Part shown: one piece after another, positions 7,605 to 16,532 of the stretch
How the letters are laid out: each line of letters begins with the position of its first letter
Position numbering within the stretch: position 1 is the stretch's first letter
From: Streptomyces sp. RPA4-2
GTDB taxonomy: Bacteria; Actinomycetota; Actinomycetes; Streptomycetales; Streptomycetaceae
Direction of reading: 5' to 3'
NCBI RefSeq assembly: GCF_012273515.2
Contig: NZ_CP050975.2
Span: 6,076,001-6,140,000, forward strand
Length of the DNA: 64,000 bases
Position numbers and translations under genes: made by a program
Notes under the pieces: generated by a model
Database searches by the model: none
Told to the model about the DNA's origin: nothing
What the model saw: the letters and a program-made list of their open reading frames with translations, nothing else

Positions 7605-9122
7605 TCATTCCGGCCGCAACCGACCTCCACGACGTCCCTTCGAGCCTCCTTCGCCGTGCCCGTCCCCGGACCCGAGCACCGCCTCCATCACCGCCTTCGC
7701 GATCGGCGCCGCGTCCCCGCCCCCGCTGATGTCGCCGCGGTCCGCGGCCGCGTCCTCGACGACGACCGCGACCGCCACCGCGGGCTGCAGGGAGTCGTCG
7801 GCCTGGGCCCAGGAGACGAACCAGGCGTACGGCAGCCCCAGGTTGTCGATGCCGTGCTGGGCGGTCCCGGTCTTGCCGCCGACGGTCGCCCCCGGGATCG
7901 CGGCGTTCGCGCCGGTGCCGTCCGTCACCACGTCCGTCATCAGCCGGCGCATCCGTGCGGCCGTCGCCGGGCTCATCGCCTGGCGGAGCGTGTGCGGTCC
8001 GGTCGTCGAGACGGTGGTGCCGTCCAGCCCTTTCCTCCGTTCCACCAGGTAGGGCGACTTGACGGTCCCGCCGTCCGCCACGGCCGCCGAGATCATCGCC
8101 ATCTGCAGGGGCGTGGCCCGGGTGTTGAACTGGCCGATGGAGGAGAGCGCCAACTGCGGCCTGTCGAGGACGGTGTCGAAATTACTGGGCGCGGCCAGGA
8201 ACGGGATCCGCAGCTTCTTGTCGTTGAAGCCGAAGTCCGCCGCCGTGCGGCTCATGGCACGCAGTCCCACGTCCACGCCGAGTTTGGCGAAGACCGTGTT
8301 GCACGACCACTCGAAGGCGTACCGCAGCGACGCGTCCTCGCAGCCCTCGGTCTCGTTCGTCAGCCAGGTCGTGGTGCCGGGCAGCGTGTACGGGTCGGGG
8401 GAGTCGGTCGACTCGTCGACGTCCGTCACCACGCCGGTCTCCAGCGCCGCCGCGGCCGTCACCACCTTGAACGTCGACCCCGGCGGATAGGTCTGCCGGA
8501 TCGCCCGGTTGAGCATCGGCTTGTCCGCCGCCGCGTTCAGCCGCCGCCACGCGTCCGTCACCGCCGTCCCCGTCCCCGACAGCTGCCCGGGGTCGTAGGA
8601 GGGCGTCGAGACCAGCGCCAGGATCCTGCCCGTGGACGGCTGGATGGCGGCGACCGCGCCCCGGCGCCGGCCGAGCCCCTGGTAGGCCGCCCGCTGTGCG
8701 GCCGGATCGAGGGTGGTGACGATCTGGCCGCCGGGGTTGCGGGCCCGCGTGAAGTCGTTCCACAGCGGGAGCGGGGAGAGCAGCGGATCGGTGCCGGAGA
8801 GGATGCCGTCCTCGGTGCTCTCCAGGGACGTCGTGCCGTACACCTGTGAGGCGAAGCCGGTCACGGGCGCGTACAGCGGGCCGTCCGTGTACGTCCGTTC
8901 GTAGCGGAGCTGCTCCCCGGTGTCCCTGGAGCCGGTGACCGGCCGCCCGCCGACCAGGATGTCGCCGCGCGGCTGCCCGTACCGGGCGATCGACTGACGG
9001 CGGTTGGCCGGGTTGTCGTCGTACGTCCCGCCCCGGACGATCTGGACGCGGGCGGCGTTCACGAGGAGCGCGACGAGCAGCACGGCGCACAGGGCGGCGG
9101 CCCTGCGGATGTACTTGGTCAT
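7605..9122 (-). CDS. pbpA: Penicillin-binding protein 2 / PbpA-type transpeptidase
   Basis: 505 aa class B PBP. An uncleaved N-terminal membrane anchor (residues 8-24) is followed by a dimerisation region with QSIARYGQPRGDIL. The transpeptidase domain has all three active-site motifs: STFK (S216, K219) in PPGSTFK, SCN at 273-275, and KTGT at 417-420. It cross-links peptidoglycan outside the membrane and would be a beta-lactam target. It lies 19 bp downstream of a SEDS glycosyltransferase gene on the same strand, the usual SEDS-bPBP partnership. The symbol reflects family membership, not strain-level orthology. Confidence 0.93.
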   Translation of the reverse strand: MTKYIRRAAALCAVLLVALLVNAARVQIVRGGTYDDNPANRRQSIARYGQPRGDILVGGRPVTGSRDTGEQLRYERTYTDGPLYAPVTGFASQVYGTTSLESTEDGILSGTDPLLSPLPLWNDFTRARNPGGQIVTTLDPAAQRAAYQGLGRRRGAVAAIQPSTGRILALVSTPSYDPGQLSGTGTAVTDAWRRLNAAADKPMLNRAIRQTYPPGSTFKVVTAAAALETGVVTDVDESTDSPDPYTLPGTTTWLTNETEGCEDASLRYAFEWSCNTVFAKLGVDVGLRAMSRTAADFGFNDKKLRIPFLAAPSNFDTVLDRPQLALSSIGQFNTRATPLQMAMISAAVADGGTVKSPYLVERRKGLDGTTVSTTGPHTLRQAMSPATAARMRRLMTDVVTDGTGANAAIPGATVGGKTGTAQHGIDNLGLPYAWFVSWAQADDSLQPAVAVAVVVEDAAADRGDISGGGDAAPIAKAVMEAVLGSGDGHGEGGSKGRRGGRLRPE

Positions 9123-9141
9123 GGTGAGTCCTTCCGGCGGC

Positions 9142-10608
9142 TCACGGCGCCGCCGTCCCGTCGTACTGACTGCGTGCCGAATCGCTGATCCGGATCAGCA
9201 GCGCGACGATGATCCAGTTGGTGACGACCGAGGAGCCGCCCTGGGCGAGGAACGGCATCGCCATTCCGGTCAGCGGGATCAGACCGGTCACCCCGCCGGC
9301 GATCACGAAGACCTGGAGCGCCACGATCGAGGCGAGGCCGATCGCGAGGAGGCGCCCGAAGGGATCGCGCAGGGCGAGGCCGGCCCGGTAGCCGCGCTCC
9401 ACGAGGAGCGCGTAGAGGAGGAAGATCGCCGAGAGCCCGGACAGGCCCAGCTCCTCGCCCGCCGTCGCGAGGATGAAGTCCGACTTGGCGGCGAAACCGA
9501 TCAGGATGGAGTGGCCGAGCCCGAGACCGGTGCCGAGCATGCCGCCGGCGGCGAACGCGAAGAGGGACTGGGCGAGTTGGTTGGGCCCGAGCCCCGCGTC
9601 GATCGAGGCGAAGGGGTGCAGCCAGTCCTGCACCCGCCCGTGGACGTGCGGTTCCAGCCGGCCCACGGCCATCGCGCCCGCGCAGGCGAGCAGGAGGCCC
9701 ACCGCGATCCAGCCGGTGCGGCCGGTGGCGATGTACAGCAGGATCACGAACAGGCCGAAGAACAGCAGCGACGTCCCCAGGTCCCGCTCCAGGATGAGCA
9801 CCAGCACGCTCAGCAGCCAGACCGTGACGATCGGGCCGAGGACGCGGCCGGTGGGCAACTGGAGCCGGATGAAGCCGAGGACCGGACGGCCCGCGTGCGT
9901 GAGCGCGTTGCGGTTGGCCGCGAGGTAGCCGGCGAAGAAGACCGCGAGGAGCACCTTCGCGAACTCGCCCGGCTGGATGGAGAATCCGGCGATCCGGATC
10001 CAGATCCGGGCGCCGTTCACGGCGGGGAAGAGGATCGGCAGGAGCAGCAGCGCGAGCGCGGTGACGACCGAGACGTAGGTGTAGCGCTGCAGGACGCGGT
10101 GGTCGCGCAGGAAGAACACGACCACGATGAACAGCGCGACACCGAGGGTCGACCAGATGAGCTGGATCGGGGCGGCCGGGTCGTCGGGGGTCTCCAGGTC
10201 GAGACGGTAGATCAGCACCAGGCCGAGGCCGTTGAGGAGGACGGCGATCGGCAGCAGCAGCGGATCGGCGTACGGCGCCCGCAGCCGCACCGCGACGTGC
10301 GCGAGGAGCGCCAGCACGCCGAGCCCCGCGCCGTAACCGGCGGCGCCGGGCGGGACGGTGCCGTGCCGGGCGAGTCCGACGGCGCAGTAGCCGTACACGG
10401 AGAGCAGCACGGCGACGACGATGAGGGTGAACTCGATGCCGCGGCGCCTGGCGAGACGTGCGGAGGGGACGGGTGGGGGTGGGTCCGCCACCACGGCCGT
10501 TCCGGTAGTTCCGGCCGTTCCGGCTGTTCCGGTCGGTCCGGTCGTTTCGTCCGAACCGGGCATTCCGGGCTGAATCATGTCCGGAACGTAGCAAGTGGTG
10601 GAGCTCAT
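9142..10608 (-). CDS. SEDS-family peptidoglycan polymerase (FtsW/RodA type)
   Basis: 488 aa with about ten to twelve membrane helices. Family landmarks include GARIWIRIAGFSIQPGEFAK, ERDLGTSLLFFG, DFILATAGEELGL and PFLAQGGSSVVTNW. It polymerises lipid II glycan strands and pairs with the adjacent class B PBP. The first 45 residues are a low-complexity Gly/Thr/Ala stretch from tandem GTTCCGG-like DNA. ATG at 10608 is taken as the start; ATG at 10578 is a credible alternative, as neither has a strong ribosome site. Streptomyces encode several SEDS paralogues; this one, beside a PBP away from the division cluster, is probably auxiliary. Confidence 0.93.
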   Translation of the reverse strand: MSSTTCYVPDMIQPGMPGSDETTGPTGTAGTAGTTGTAVVADPPPPVPSARLARRRGIEFTLIVVAVLLSVYGYCAVGLARHGTVPPGAAGYGAGLGVLALLAHVAVRLRAPYADPLLLPIAVLLNGLGLVLIYRLDLETPDDPAAPIQLIWSTLGVALFIVVVFFLRDHRVLQRYTYVSVVTALALLLLPILFPAVNGARIWIRIAGFSIQPGEFAKVLLAVFFAGYLAANRNALTHAGRPVLGFIRLQLPTGRVLGPIVTVWLLSVLVLILERDLGTSLLFFGLFVILLYIATGRTGWIAVGLLLACAGAMAVGRLEPHVHGRVQDWLHPFASIDAGLGPNQLAQSLFAFAAGGMLGTGLGLGHSILIGFAAKSDFILATAGEELGLSGLSAIFLLYALLVERGYRAGLALRDPFGRLLAIGLASIVALQVFVIAGGVTGLIPLTGMAMPFLAQGGSSVVTNWIIVALLIRISDSARSQYDGTAAP

Positions 10609-10683
10609 GTCCCGTCATGCAGTGATGAACGGTCCGTTTCGGTGTAGCCGGCGCGGGTTCATCGCGTTGGGGGAGCGGAGGAC

Positions 10684-12210
10684 TCAGGGACCGGTGTCAC
10701 CGTCGCGGCCGTTCCCGCCGTCCCGGTCGGTCCCACCGTTCTCCCCGTCCCGTTCGTTCCGCGAGCTCCGCTCGTATCGCTCGTCCCGCTCGTTCCGCTC
10801 GTCCTGTGCGTCCTGTGCGTCCTGAGGGAGCGTCAAGGTCGCCAGGGCCCCACCGTCGGGAGCGTTGGTGAAGACCAGCAGCGCGCCCAGCACCTCCGCC
10901 TGGCCGAGCGCGATCGTCAGACCGAGGCCATGGCCCTTGGAGCCGCCCTCGGTACGGAACCGCTGCGGCCCGTGCTCCAGCAGGTAGTCCGGATAGCCGT
11001 CGCCGTGGTCCCGTACGGTCACCACCGGGCCGTCGACGGTCAGCGTCACCGGCGCCCTGCCGTGCTTGTGCGCGTTGGCCACCAGATTGCCGAGCACCCG
11101 CTCCAGGCGGCGCCGGTCGGTCTCCACCCGTGTGTCGCGCACGACATGGACCTCGGTCTCGGTGCCCGACGCCCACACCACCCGGCCGGCCAGCGGGGCC
11201 AGGGGCTCCGAATCCAGTTCCAGCCGTTCCCGTCCGGCGTCCAGACGGGAGATCTCCAGCAGATCCTCGGTGAGCGTGCGCAGCGTGGCGACCCGGTCGC
11301 GCACCAGCTCGGTCGGCCGGCCCGGCGGCAGCAGCTCGGCCGCCGCGTGCAGCCCGGTCAGCGGGGTGCGCAGCTCGTGCGCCACGTCCGCGGTGAAGCG
11401 CTGCTCGCTCAGCAGTTTGCCCTGCAGCGAGGCCGCCATCGTGTCGAGCGCGCCGGCGACCGCGGCCACCTCGTCCTGAGGACGTGTCGGGCGCTGGGTA
11501 CGGGGGTTGACGCCGCCCCGGGAGTCGTGGACGGTACGGGTGTCGTAGGCGGTACGGGGGTCGTGGACGGTGCGGGGGTCGTTGACGCGTGCGTCCAGGT
11601 CGCCGGCGCTGATCCGCCGGGCCACCCGCGCCGTCGCGTGCAGCCGCCGGGTCACCCGGGTCACCGCGAACGCCCCCACCAGCAGCGTCGCGCCGATCGC
11701 CAGCGCCGAGGACCACACGATCGCCCGGTCCAGGGCGTCGATGGCGTGGGCCCCCTGCGCGTAGTCGAACTGCACGGCGAGTGCCCGCCCGCGGCCGGCG
11801 GGTCCGGCCGCCCACATGGTGGGATGCTCGTCCTGGCCGCCGACCATCGTGCCGCGCCGGCCGTCGGTGGCCAGCTCGCGCAGCGCGGCCGGCAGCCCCG
11901 GCAGGTCGACGCCCGCGCCCGGGGGCAGCCGGTCGCCCTCCTCGTACGCAGCCGTCACCTCGGCCAGCCGGTCGAGCGCGCGGCCGCGGGCCTCGCCGAC
12001 GGTCTGGTCGGTCACCGACACATGCACGAGGACGCCGAGGAGGGCGGCCAGGCCGCAGCACATCACCGCGAGGAAGGCGGTCGCCTTCCAGGTGAGGGTG
12101 GCGGTCCAGTGGGGGATGCGGCAGAGGGCCCGTAGGGTGCGCATGGGACGGAAGCGCCGGGCGGGGCGGGGGTGCCCGGCGGGGCGGGGGTGCCGTCGGG
12201 GGCGCGTCAT
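10684..12210 (-). CDS. Sensor histidine kinase with HAMP domain
   Basis: 508 aa. Two membrane helices (about 44-66 and 166-186) flank an extracytoplasmic sensor of about 100 residues. A HAMP domain follows (RLHATARVARRISAGDLDAR). The phosphoacceptor box is FTADVAHELRTPL with His at about 278, then N (LGNLVANAHKHG), G1 (DHGDGY) and G2 (GSKGHGLGL) boxes. A repetitive insert (about 211-241) built on DPRTVHD/DTRTVHD separates HAMP from the dimerisation helix. The C-terminal 45 residues are Arg/Asp/Glu/Asn-rich low complexity. No response regulator gene is adjacent. The start overlaps the expected stop of the upstream lipoprotein gene (ATGA), so the two form a unit. Confidence 0.92.
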   Translation of the reverse strand: MTRPRRHPRPAGHPRPARRFRPMRTLRALCRIPHWTATLTWKATAFLAVMCCGLAALLGVLVHVSVTDQTVGEARGRALDRLAEVTAAYEEGDRLPPGAGVDLPGLPAALRELATDGRRGTMVGGQDEHPTMWAAGPAGRGRALAVQFDYAQGAHAIDALDRAIVWSSALAIGATLLVGAFAVTRVTRRLHATARVARRISAGDLDARVNDPRTVHDPRTAYDTRTVHDSRGGVNPRTQRPTRPQDEVAAVAGALDTMAASLQGKLLSEQRFTADVAHELRTPLTGLHAAAELLPPGRPTELVRDRVATLRTLTEDLLEISRLDAGRERLELDSEPLAPLAGRVVWASGTETEVHVVRDTRVETDRRRLERVLGNLVANAHKHGRAPVTLTVDGPVVTVRDHGDGYPDYLLEHGPQRFRTEGGSKGHGLGLTIALGQAEVLGALLVFTNAPDGGALATLTLPQDAQDAQDERNERDERYERSSRNERDGENGGTDRDGGNGRDGDTGP

Positions 12211-12988
12211 GAGCCGCTCGCCGACGGGGACGGGCCGGAGGTCGTGAAGGGGGGCGCGGACGCGGACGGCGGCGGGACGGGCGCCGGGGTGGTGGCACGG
12301 GTGGGCGTGGGGGAGGGGTGCCCACCCGGAGGATCTCGTCGCGGGTCGCCAGCATCGCGTTCTGGTGCGGGTCCCAGGTCCACACCGTACGGAACTCGTA
12401 GCCCGGCAGGGTCGAGGGCGAGCGGATGATCACCTGGCGGCCCGCGAGCTCGACGCTGACCACGCTGTCCGAAGTGCTCATGACCTGCACCAGCCGGTGG
12501 TCCAGGAAGGCGTACACGCGTACGGCCAGCTGGTTGTGGGGGAAGCGGATGCCGAGCACCATGTCGTCCTTCCCGTCGCCGGTGAGATCGCGGTAGTACG
12601 CCTTCAGGAGCGGGCAGTCCTTGCCGAGGGCGCCCTTCTTCCCGCAGTCCTCCAACTGCCGGGCGGTCGCCGCGTGCGAGGCGCCCGCGCCGGAGTACTC
12701 GTCCGGGTGCGCGGCGACCTCGGCGCGCACCACGTCGAGCGGATTCACCTGGTGGATGTCGTCACCCGGCGCGGTGACACCCTTGACCGTCTCGGTGTCG
12801 GCCTCGCCGTAGTCGAGGGCGGGCGTCGACGCGGGAGGCAGCTCCGGCCAGAGCCTGGCGGGGCCCACGGCGGTGGGCGTCTCACCCGCGGAGCGCAGCG
12901 CACCGGAGTCGCCACAGCCGGCCAGGACCGCCACCAGCGCGGCGGCGAGGGCGGCGAGCGTGAGGCGGCTGGGCCGAGTGGGGGTCAC
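12207..12988 (-). pseudogene. Lipoprotein gene, frameshifted as written
   Basis: The GTG start at 12988 has GGAG six bases upstream. The product begins with a lipoprotein signal (LVAVLAGC, lipid Cys at about residue 25). A DLTGDGKDDMVLGIRFPHN segment, an FG-GAP/VCBS-like metal loop, and a VWTWDPHQNAML region follow. In frame, codons are good down to about 12320. The frame then runs on into an antisense-like reading of the kinase gene as far as 10697. Adding one C in the run at 12309-12318 restores an ending TPTRATTPAPVPPPSAS...PSPSASGS with a TGA overlapping the kinase ATG. The span is then exactly 261 codons. So this is probably an intact gene with a homopolymer error, or a recent frameshift. 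Likely an extracytoplasmic partner of the kinase. Confidence 0.8.
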
Positions 12989-13284
12989 TGCTCTCCTGCG
13001 TCCGTGCCCGCCTCGGTCCGGGGCCGGGGACGGCACGGTGCGCGAGGCCGGCGTGAAACCGACGGAACCGACGCCCTACACCTTATTCGTACGGAAGTCC
13101 TTTTTGTTCGTGGGCGGAGCGCCGACCGGACTCCCGTGTTCCGGCCCTCCGGGCTCCTGCGTTCCGCCCCGGAGTCCCGGGTTCCGTCGACCGGACTTCC
13201 CTGGTTCCGCCGCTTCTCCCGTCCCTCAGCCCCGCCCGGCAGCTCCGCCGGTGCCCCCGTCGCTACTCGGCTGTTCCACTACTT

Positions 13285-13340
13285 CGCTACTGCGCTACTG
13301 CGCTACTGCGCTACTGCGCTGCTCCGCTACTCCGCTACTC
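13285..13340. repeat. Seven tandem 8-bp units (CGCTACTG and variants)
   Basis: Four perfect CGCTACTG copies are followed by three variants (CGCTGCTC, CGCTACTC, CGCTACTC). The last unit contains the stop codon of the phosphatase gene. Slippage in this array would alter only the extreme 3' end and the untranslated region. Confidence 0.85.
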
Positions 13341-13841
13341 CGCCAGTTCCTCCAGGAGCCGGGCGGTGGGGAGTCCGGCCCGCAGGTACTCCACGAACAG
13401 TTCGTTGTGCAGGGCCCACGGCGAGCGGCGGCCCCGGATCAGCCGTATCGCCTCGTCGGAGCTGTGCCCCGCGAGGATCAGCGCGTGCGCCACGACGAGC
13501 CCCGAGCGGTTGTAGCCGTGGTAGCAGCGGACCAGGACCCGGCGACCGTCCTCCAGCGCGTCGTCCGCGGCCCGCGCGAGACGGATCACGCCCGCCAGCT
13601 GCGTGCCGTCCAGGGGGCCGTCCGGGATCGGCCACACATGGTGCTCGACGCCCGGGTCCGGACCGTGCCCCGGTAGCCGCAGCAGCGTCAGGACCAGGTC
13701 GAACTCATCGTGCACGACGGCGAATTCCGGCTCCCCGGAGGGCCCCGCGAAGGCGTGCCCGCCCATCCACAGGCCGGGCACGATCTCGCTCCACGGGTTC
13801 TGCGGAGCGGGTACATCGGGCTGTCTTCTGCGAGTCCGCAA
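13335..13841 (-). CDS. Dual-specificity/tyrosine phosphatase-like protein
   Basis: 168 aa. The protein tyrosine phosphatase P-loop C-x5-R is present as CYHGYNRSG (about C106 to R112), preceded by RVLVR and followed by a helix, as in dual-specificity phosphatases. An N-terminal NPWSEIVPGLWMGG block is typical of actinomycete members. The frame is open to an ATG at 13940, but that region lacks a ribosome site. A TTG at 13841 has GGGAGG five to six bases upstream and begins right at the conserved part, so I choose it. The general acid Asp could be in WPIPDGPLDG. Substrate (protein, lipid or nucleotide) is not evident. Divergent from the NERD gene. Confidence 0.85.
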   Translation of the reverse strand: MRTRRRQPDVPAPQNPWSEIVPGLWMGGHAFAGPSGEPEFAVVHDEFDLVLTLLRLPGHGPDPGVEHHVWPIPDGPLDGTQLAGVIRLARAADDALEDGRRVLVRCYHGYNRSGLVVAHALILAGHSSDEAIRLIRGRRSPWALHNELFVEYLRAGLPTARLLEELAE

Positions 13842-13938
13842 CGGCGCCTCCCACAACTCCCCCAACTGCTCACAAAGGTAACCGGGTTCTTGCCCCTGGA
13901 GCACCCCGCCTGTTCCCATGGTCATGGGGTGATGGTGC

Positions 13939-14736
13939 ATGAACGGACTGCGGGTCGTACCGGCCTGGCGCCACGGACAGGAGCGCCTCTACGTGTGCCT
14001 GACCGACGGGAGGAACGTCGCCTGGTACGACCGTGACACGGCCCGGGTCAACCTGCTCAGCGAGGACCGGCGGGAGGACGTGCTCGACACCCTCGCCCCG
14101 TTCCTCACCGGCCCTGTGACCGTGGGTCCGCCTCCGGTCCCCACCCCGGCGGAGCTGGCCCGCCTCACCCTCCATCCGGACGACGACCTCGCGCCCAACC
14201 GGCCGGGCGAGGCACTGGTCGTCGCCCTCGACCGGGATCCGGGGCCGGCCCACCGGCTGCGGCCCGACCCGCGCCGCCGCGCGCTCGCCGCCGAGCAGAC
14301 CGTCGGCGACGCCCTCGACCGGCTGGAGGGCGCGGGCTGGCACACCGTGCACTCGGTCCCCCTGCCCGGCGGTGACCGTATCCACCACCTGGTCATCGGA
14401 CCCGGCGGTGTCTTCTCGGTCCGTGCCGTGTACGCCCGCAAGCAGCGGGTCCTCGTCACCGATCCCATGGTCACGGTCGGCCGCCGCGAGTCGCGCCCCC
14501 TGCTCCGGCAGGTCCGCGCCGACGCCGGCCGGGCCTCGTACGCGCTGACCGCCGAGGTCCGTCCCGTCCTGGCCCTGGCCGGGCCCGCGGGCCTCGACGT
14601 CCTCTCGCCGCTCCGTGAGCTGCGCGTGCTCCAGGACACCGAGCTGTCCTCCCTGGCCCGGCTGGGCGGGGTCCTGAAACCGGCGGACGTGGAGGCACTG
14701 CACGCGATGGCCCGTGACCGGCACACGTGGTTGTGA
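13939..14736 (+). CDS. NERD-domain protein (nuclease-related)
   Basis: 265 aa. The N-terminal half is a variable domain (YVCLTDGRNVAWYDRDTARVN) found in actinomycete relatives. Residues about 118-215 match the NERD fold: AAEQTVGDALDRLEGAGW, then HSVPLPGGDRIHHLVIGPGGVFSV and a downstream Lys-rich strand. NERD is related to restriction-type nucleases but is often of unknown activity. The catalytic-type acidic residue expected before xHLVIGP is replaced by His here, so nuclease activity is doubtful. Soluble, single gene, divergent from the phosphatase. Confidence 0.85.
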   Translation: MNGLRVVPAWRHGQERLYVCLTDGRNVAWYDRDTARVNLLSEDRREDVLDTLAPFLTGPVTVGPPPVPTPAELARLTLHPDDDLAPNRPGEALVVALDRDPGPAHRLRPDPRRRALAAEQTVGDALDRLEGAGWHTVHSVPLPGGDRIHHLVIGPGGVFSVRAVYARKQRVLVTDPMVTVGRRESRPLLRQVRADAGRASYALTAEVRPVLALAGPAGLDVLSPLRELRVLQDTELSSLARLGGVLKPADVEALHAMARDRHTWL

Positions 14737-14890
14737 GGCTCCCGCCGCCTCTCTCACGCGTCCCGGGACCCCGGCGCCACGCGTCCCGGGACCGCCCGGC
14801 GCCACGGTTGCTTCGACGGCCTGTGTCACGTCCGTACGCCCTCTCCACGCCCTCTCTGACGTCCTCCGTACGCCCGTACTGCGCGACGGC

Positions 14891-14916
14891 AGGGGCGTCA
14901 CATCCGTACGTGACGC
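14891..14916. terminator. Inverted repeat at the AAA+ gene stop
   Basis: A perfect 9-bp inverted repeat, GGGCGTCAC / GTGACGCCC with an 8-base loop, straddles the stop codon of the GNAT-AAA+ gene. It lies between convergent genes and probably acts as a terminator. Upstream, 14737-14890 holds only short direct repeats around CGTCCCGGGACC and no gene. Confidence 0.6.
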
Positions 14917-16178
14917 CCGATGTCCTCCTCGAACTCGGTGAGGGCCTGCGCGGTGAGGGTCGGGCGGGTGTCGGCGACCGCCGCCAGGTAGTCCTCGGTA
15001 CCGGCCGGCACGCCCCGGCGGTCGGTGATCTCGCGCTCGAACGCGGCCTGGGCGCCCTTGCGGGCGGCGAACTCGATGTCGGCGGGGGTGAACATCTCAC
15101 TCGCCGCCACCAGCCGGTGCAGCTCGACCCGGTCGGCGGCGGCCCCGAGATAGCGCCGCCAGATGGCCTCCCGGGCCACCGGATCGGGCGGGCCCACCGG
15201 GATGACGTAGTCGAACCTCCCGGGCCGCAGGAACGCCTGATCCAGTGAGCGGACGGAGTTCGTGGCGCAGATCAGCAGCCGCTCGTCGTGGTCGCGGAAG
15301 CCGGGGATCAGTTTCAGCAGCTCGTTGGTGACACCGTGGCCGGGATCGACGGCCAGACCGGACCGGGCGCCGGCGATCTCCTCGACCTCGTCGATGAACA
15401 GCACCACCGTCTCCAGTTCCGCCAGCTCGGCGAAGGTGTTCCGCAGCGACGTGGCGAGCCCCTCGGCGCCCGCCGCCAGCCGGGACGGGAACAGCTCCAC
15501 GAACGGCCACTCCAGCCGGGAGGCGACCGCCTTCGCGAAGCTGGTCTTCCCGGTGCCGGGAGGCCCGAAGAGGATGACCGCCTTCGGCGGCGCCACCCCG
15601 TACCGGTCGGCGAGCTCGGGCTCGGCCAGCGGCAGCACGATCCGCCGCTCGATGGCGTCCTTCTCCCGTTCCATCCCGGCGAGCGCGTGCCAGAGCCCCT
15701 GCGGCTGCAGCCTCCCGCCGAGCTCCGCGAGCAGACCCGCCTCGCCCGCGCCGAGATGCTCGATCTTCTCGTAGAAGACCAGCCCGGTGCGCGCCCGGTA
15801 GCCGGAGTTCTCCAGTGCCGTCGTCCCGGTCGCCCCCGGGGCGAGCAGTGCCCCGATCCGCCGTACGTCCTGGGTCCGCAGCCGGCGTTCGAGTTCACCG
15901 ATCAGGGCGCTGCCGATGCCCCGGTCGCGCCACGCGGCGGAGAGCGCCACCAGCGTGATCCAGGCCCGTTCGCCCCGGACCTGTGCCACCGCCATGCCCA
16001 CCATGTCGTTCCCGGCCACGGCGACCACGGCGGGGCCGCCGCCCCGGGCCGCCGCCATGACCTCGGAGACCGGGAAGACGGCGGCGGCGTCGTCCGCCTG
16101 CCGGTTCTGGTCCCAAATCTGGATCGCCTGGTCGAGATCATCGTCGTGGAAGTCCCGCAGTCGCCACGTCGGCATCAT
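14898..16178 (-). CDS. GNAT acetyltransferase-AAA+ ATPase fusion
   Basis: 426 aa. The first 140 residues read as a GNAT acetyltransferase (acetyl-CoA loop in AWRDRGIGSALIGELERR). A linker follows, then an AAA+ module with Walker A GPPGTGKTS (about 205-213), Walker B VVLFIDEVEEI, sensor ATNSVRSLD and the Arg-finger/SRH region RPGRFDYVIP. The AAA part resembles the 26S/FtsH-type classic clade, but without a protease. ATG at 16178 (or the adjacent ATG at 16175) has GAGG upstream at proper spacing. The partner or substrate is unknown; the fusion suggests acetylation coupled to remodelling. Confidence 0.88.
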   Translation of the reverse strand: MMPTWRLRDFHDDDLDQAIQIWDQNRQADDAAAVFPVSEVMAAARGGGPAVVAVAGNDMVGMAVAQVRGERAWITLVALSAAWRDRGIGSALIGELERRLRTQDVRRIGALLAPGATGTTALENSGYRARTGLVFYEKIEHLGAGEAGLLAELGGRLQPQGLWHALAGMEREKDAIERRIVLPLAEPELADRYGVAPPKAVILFGPPGTGKTSFAKAVASRLEWPFVELFPSRLAAGAEGLATSLRNTFAELAELETVVLFIDEVEEIAGARSGLAVDPGHGVTNELLKLIPGFRDHDERLLICATNSVRSLDQAFLRPGRFDYVIPVGPPDPVAREAIWRRYLGAAADRVELHRLVAASEMFTPADIEFAARKGAQAAFEREITDRRGVPAGTEDYLAAVADTRPTLTAQALTEFEEDIGRHVRM

Positions 16179-16532
16179 CGCCACCTCGCCGGCAGGCCGC
16201 CGCCGCCCCCGGTGGCACGCGGCCACACACCCTGCGCTGCCCTTGTCCGGTCTAGTCCGTCCCGCCCTGCCCCGCCCTTGACTTGCCCTGCCGGGTCCCG
16301 CTTCGCCCCCGTGTCCTGACGCTGTTCATTGTCCGCGTGGGCCGGATGCGCGGCGACCCGAGGTCCGAGGTCCGGCGACCCCAGGGTCCGAGGTCCGAGG
16401 TCCGGCGACCCGGGGCCTGACAACCCCGTCGGCCGGTGCCCCGTCGCGGGCCGGGAGAGGAGCCGAGAGGAGCGAAGAGGGGCCGAGAGGGTCCAGGAGG
16501 GGCCGCGTGAACCGTGCGCGGCGTCCGTCGGC
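16179..16532. other. Gene-free spacer with direct repeats
   Basis: Between two co-directional genes, this stretch has nested repeats of GAGGTCCGGCGACCC and GTCCGAG (about 16355-16415) and purine-rich GAGAGGAGC blocks (about 16450-16500). No reading frame has plausible coding content. Confidence 0.6.

Noticed and set aside
10697..12206. Long extension of the lipoprotein frame through the kinase gene
   Set aside because: After about 12310 the translation becomes Arg/Pro-rich, the out-of-frame reading of the kinase. The frame is explained by a one-base shift.
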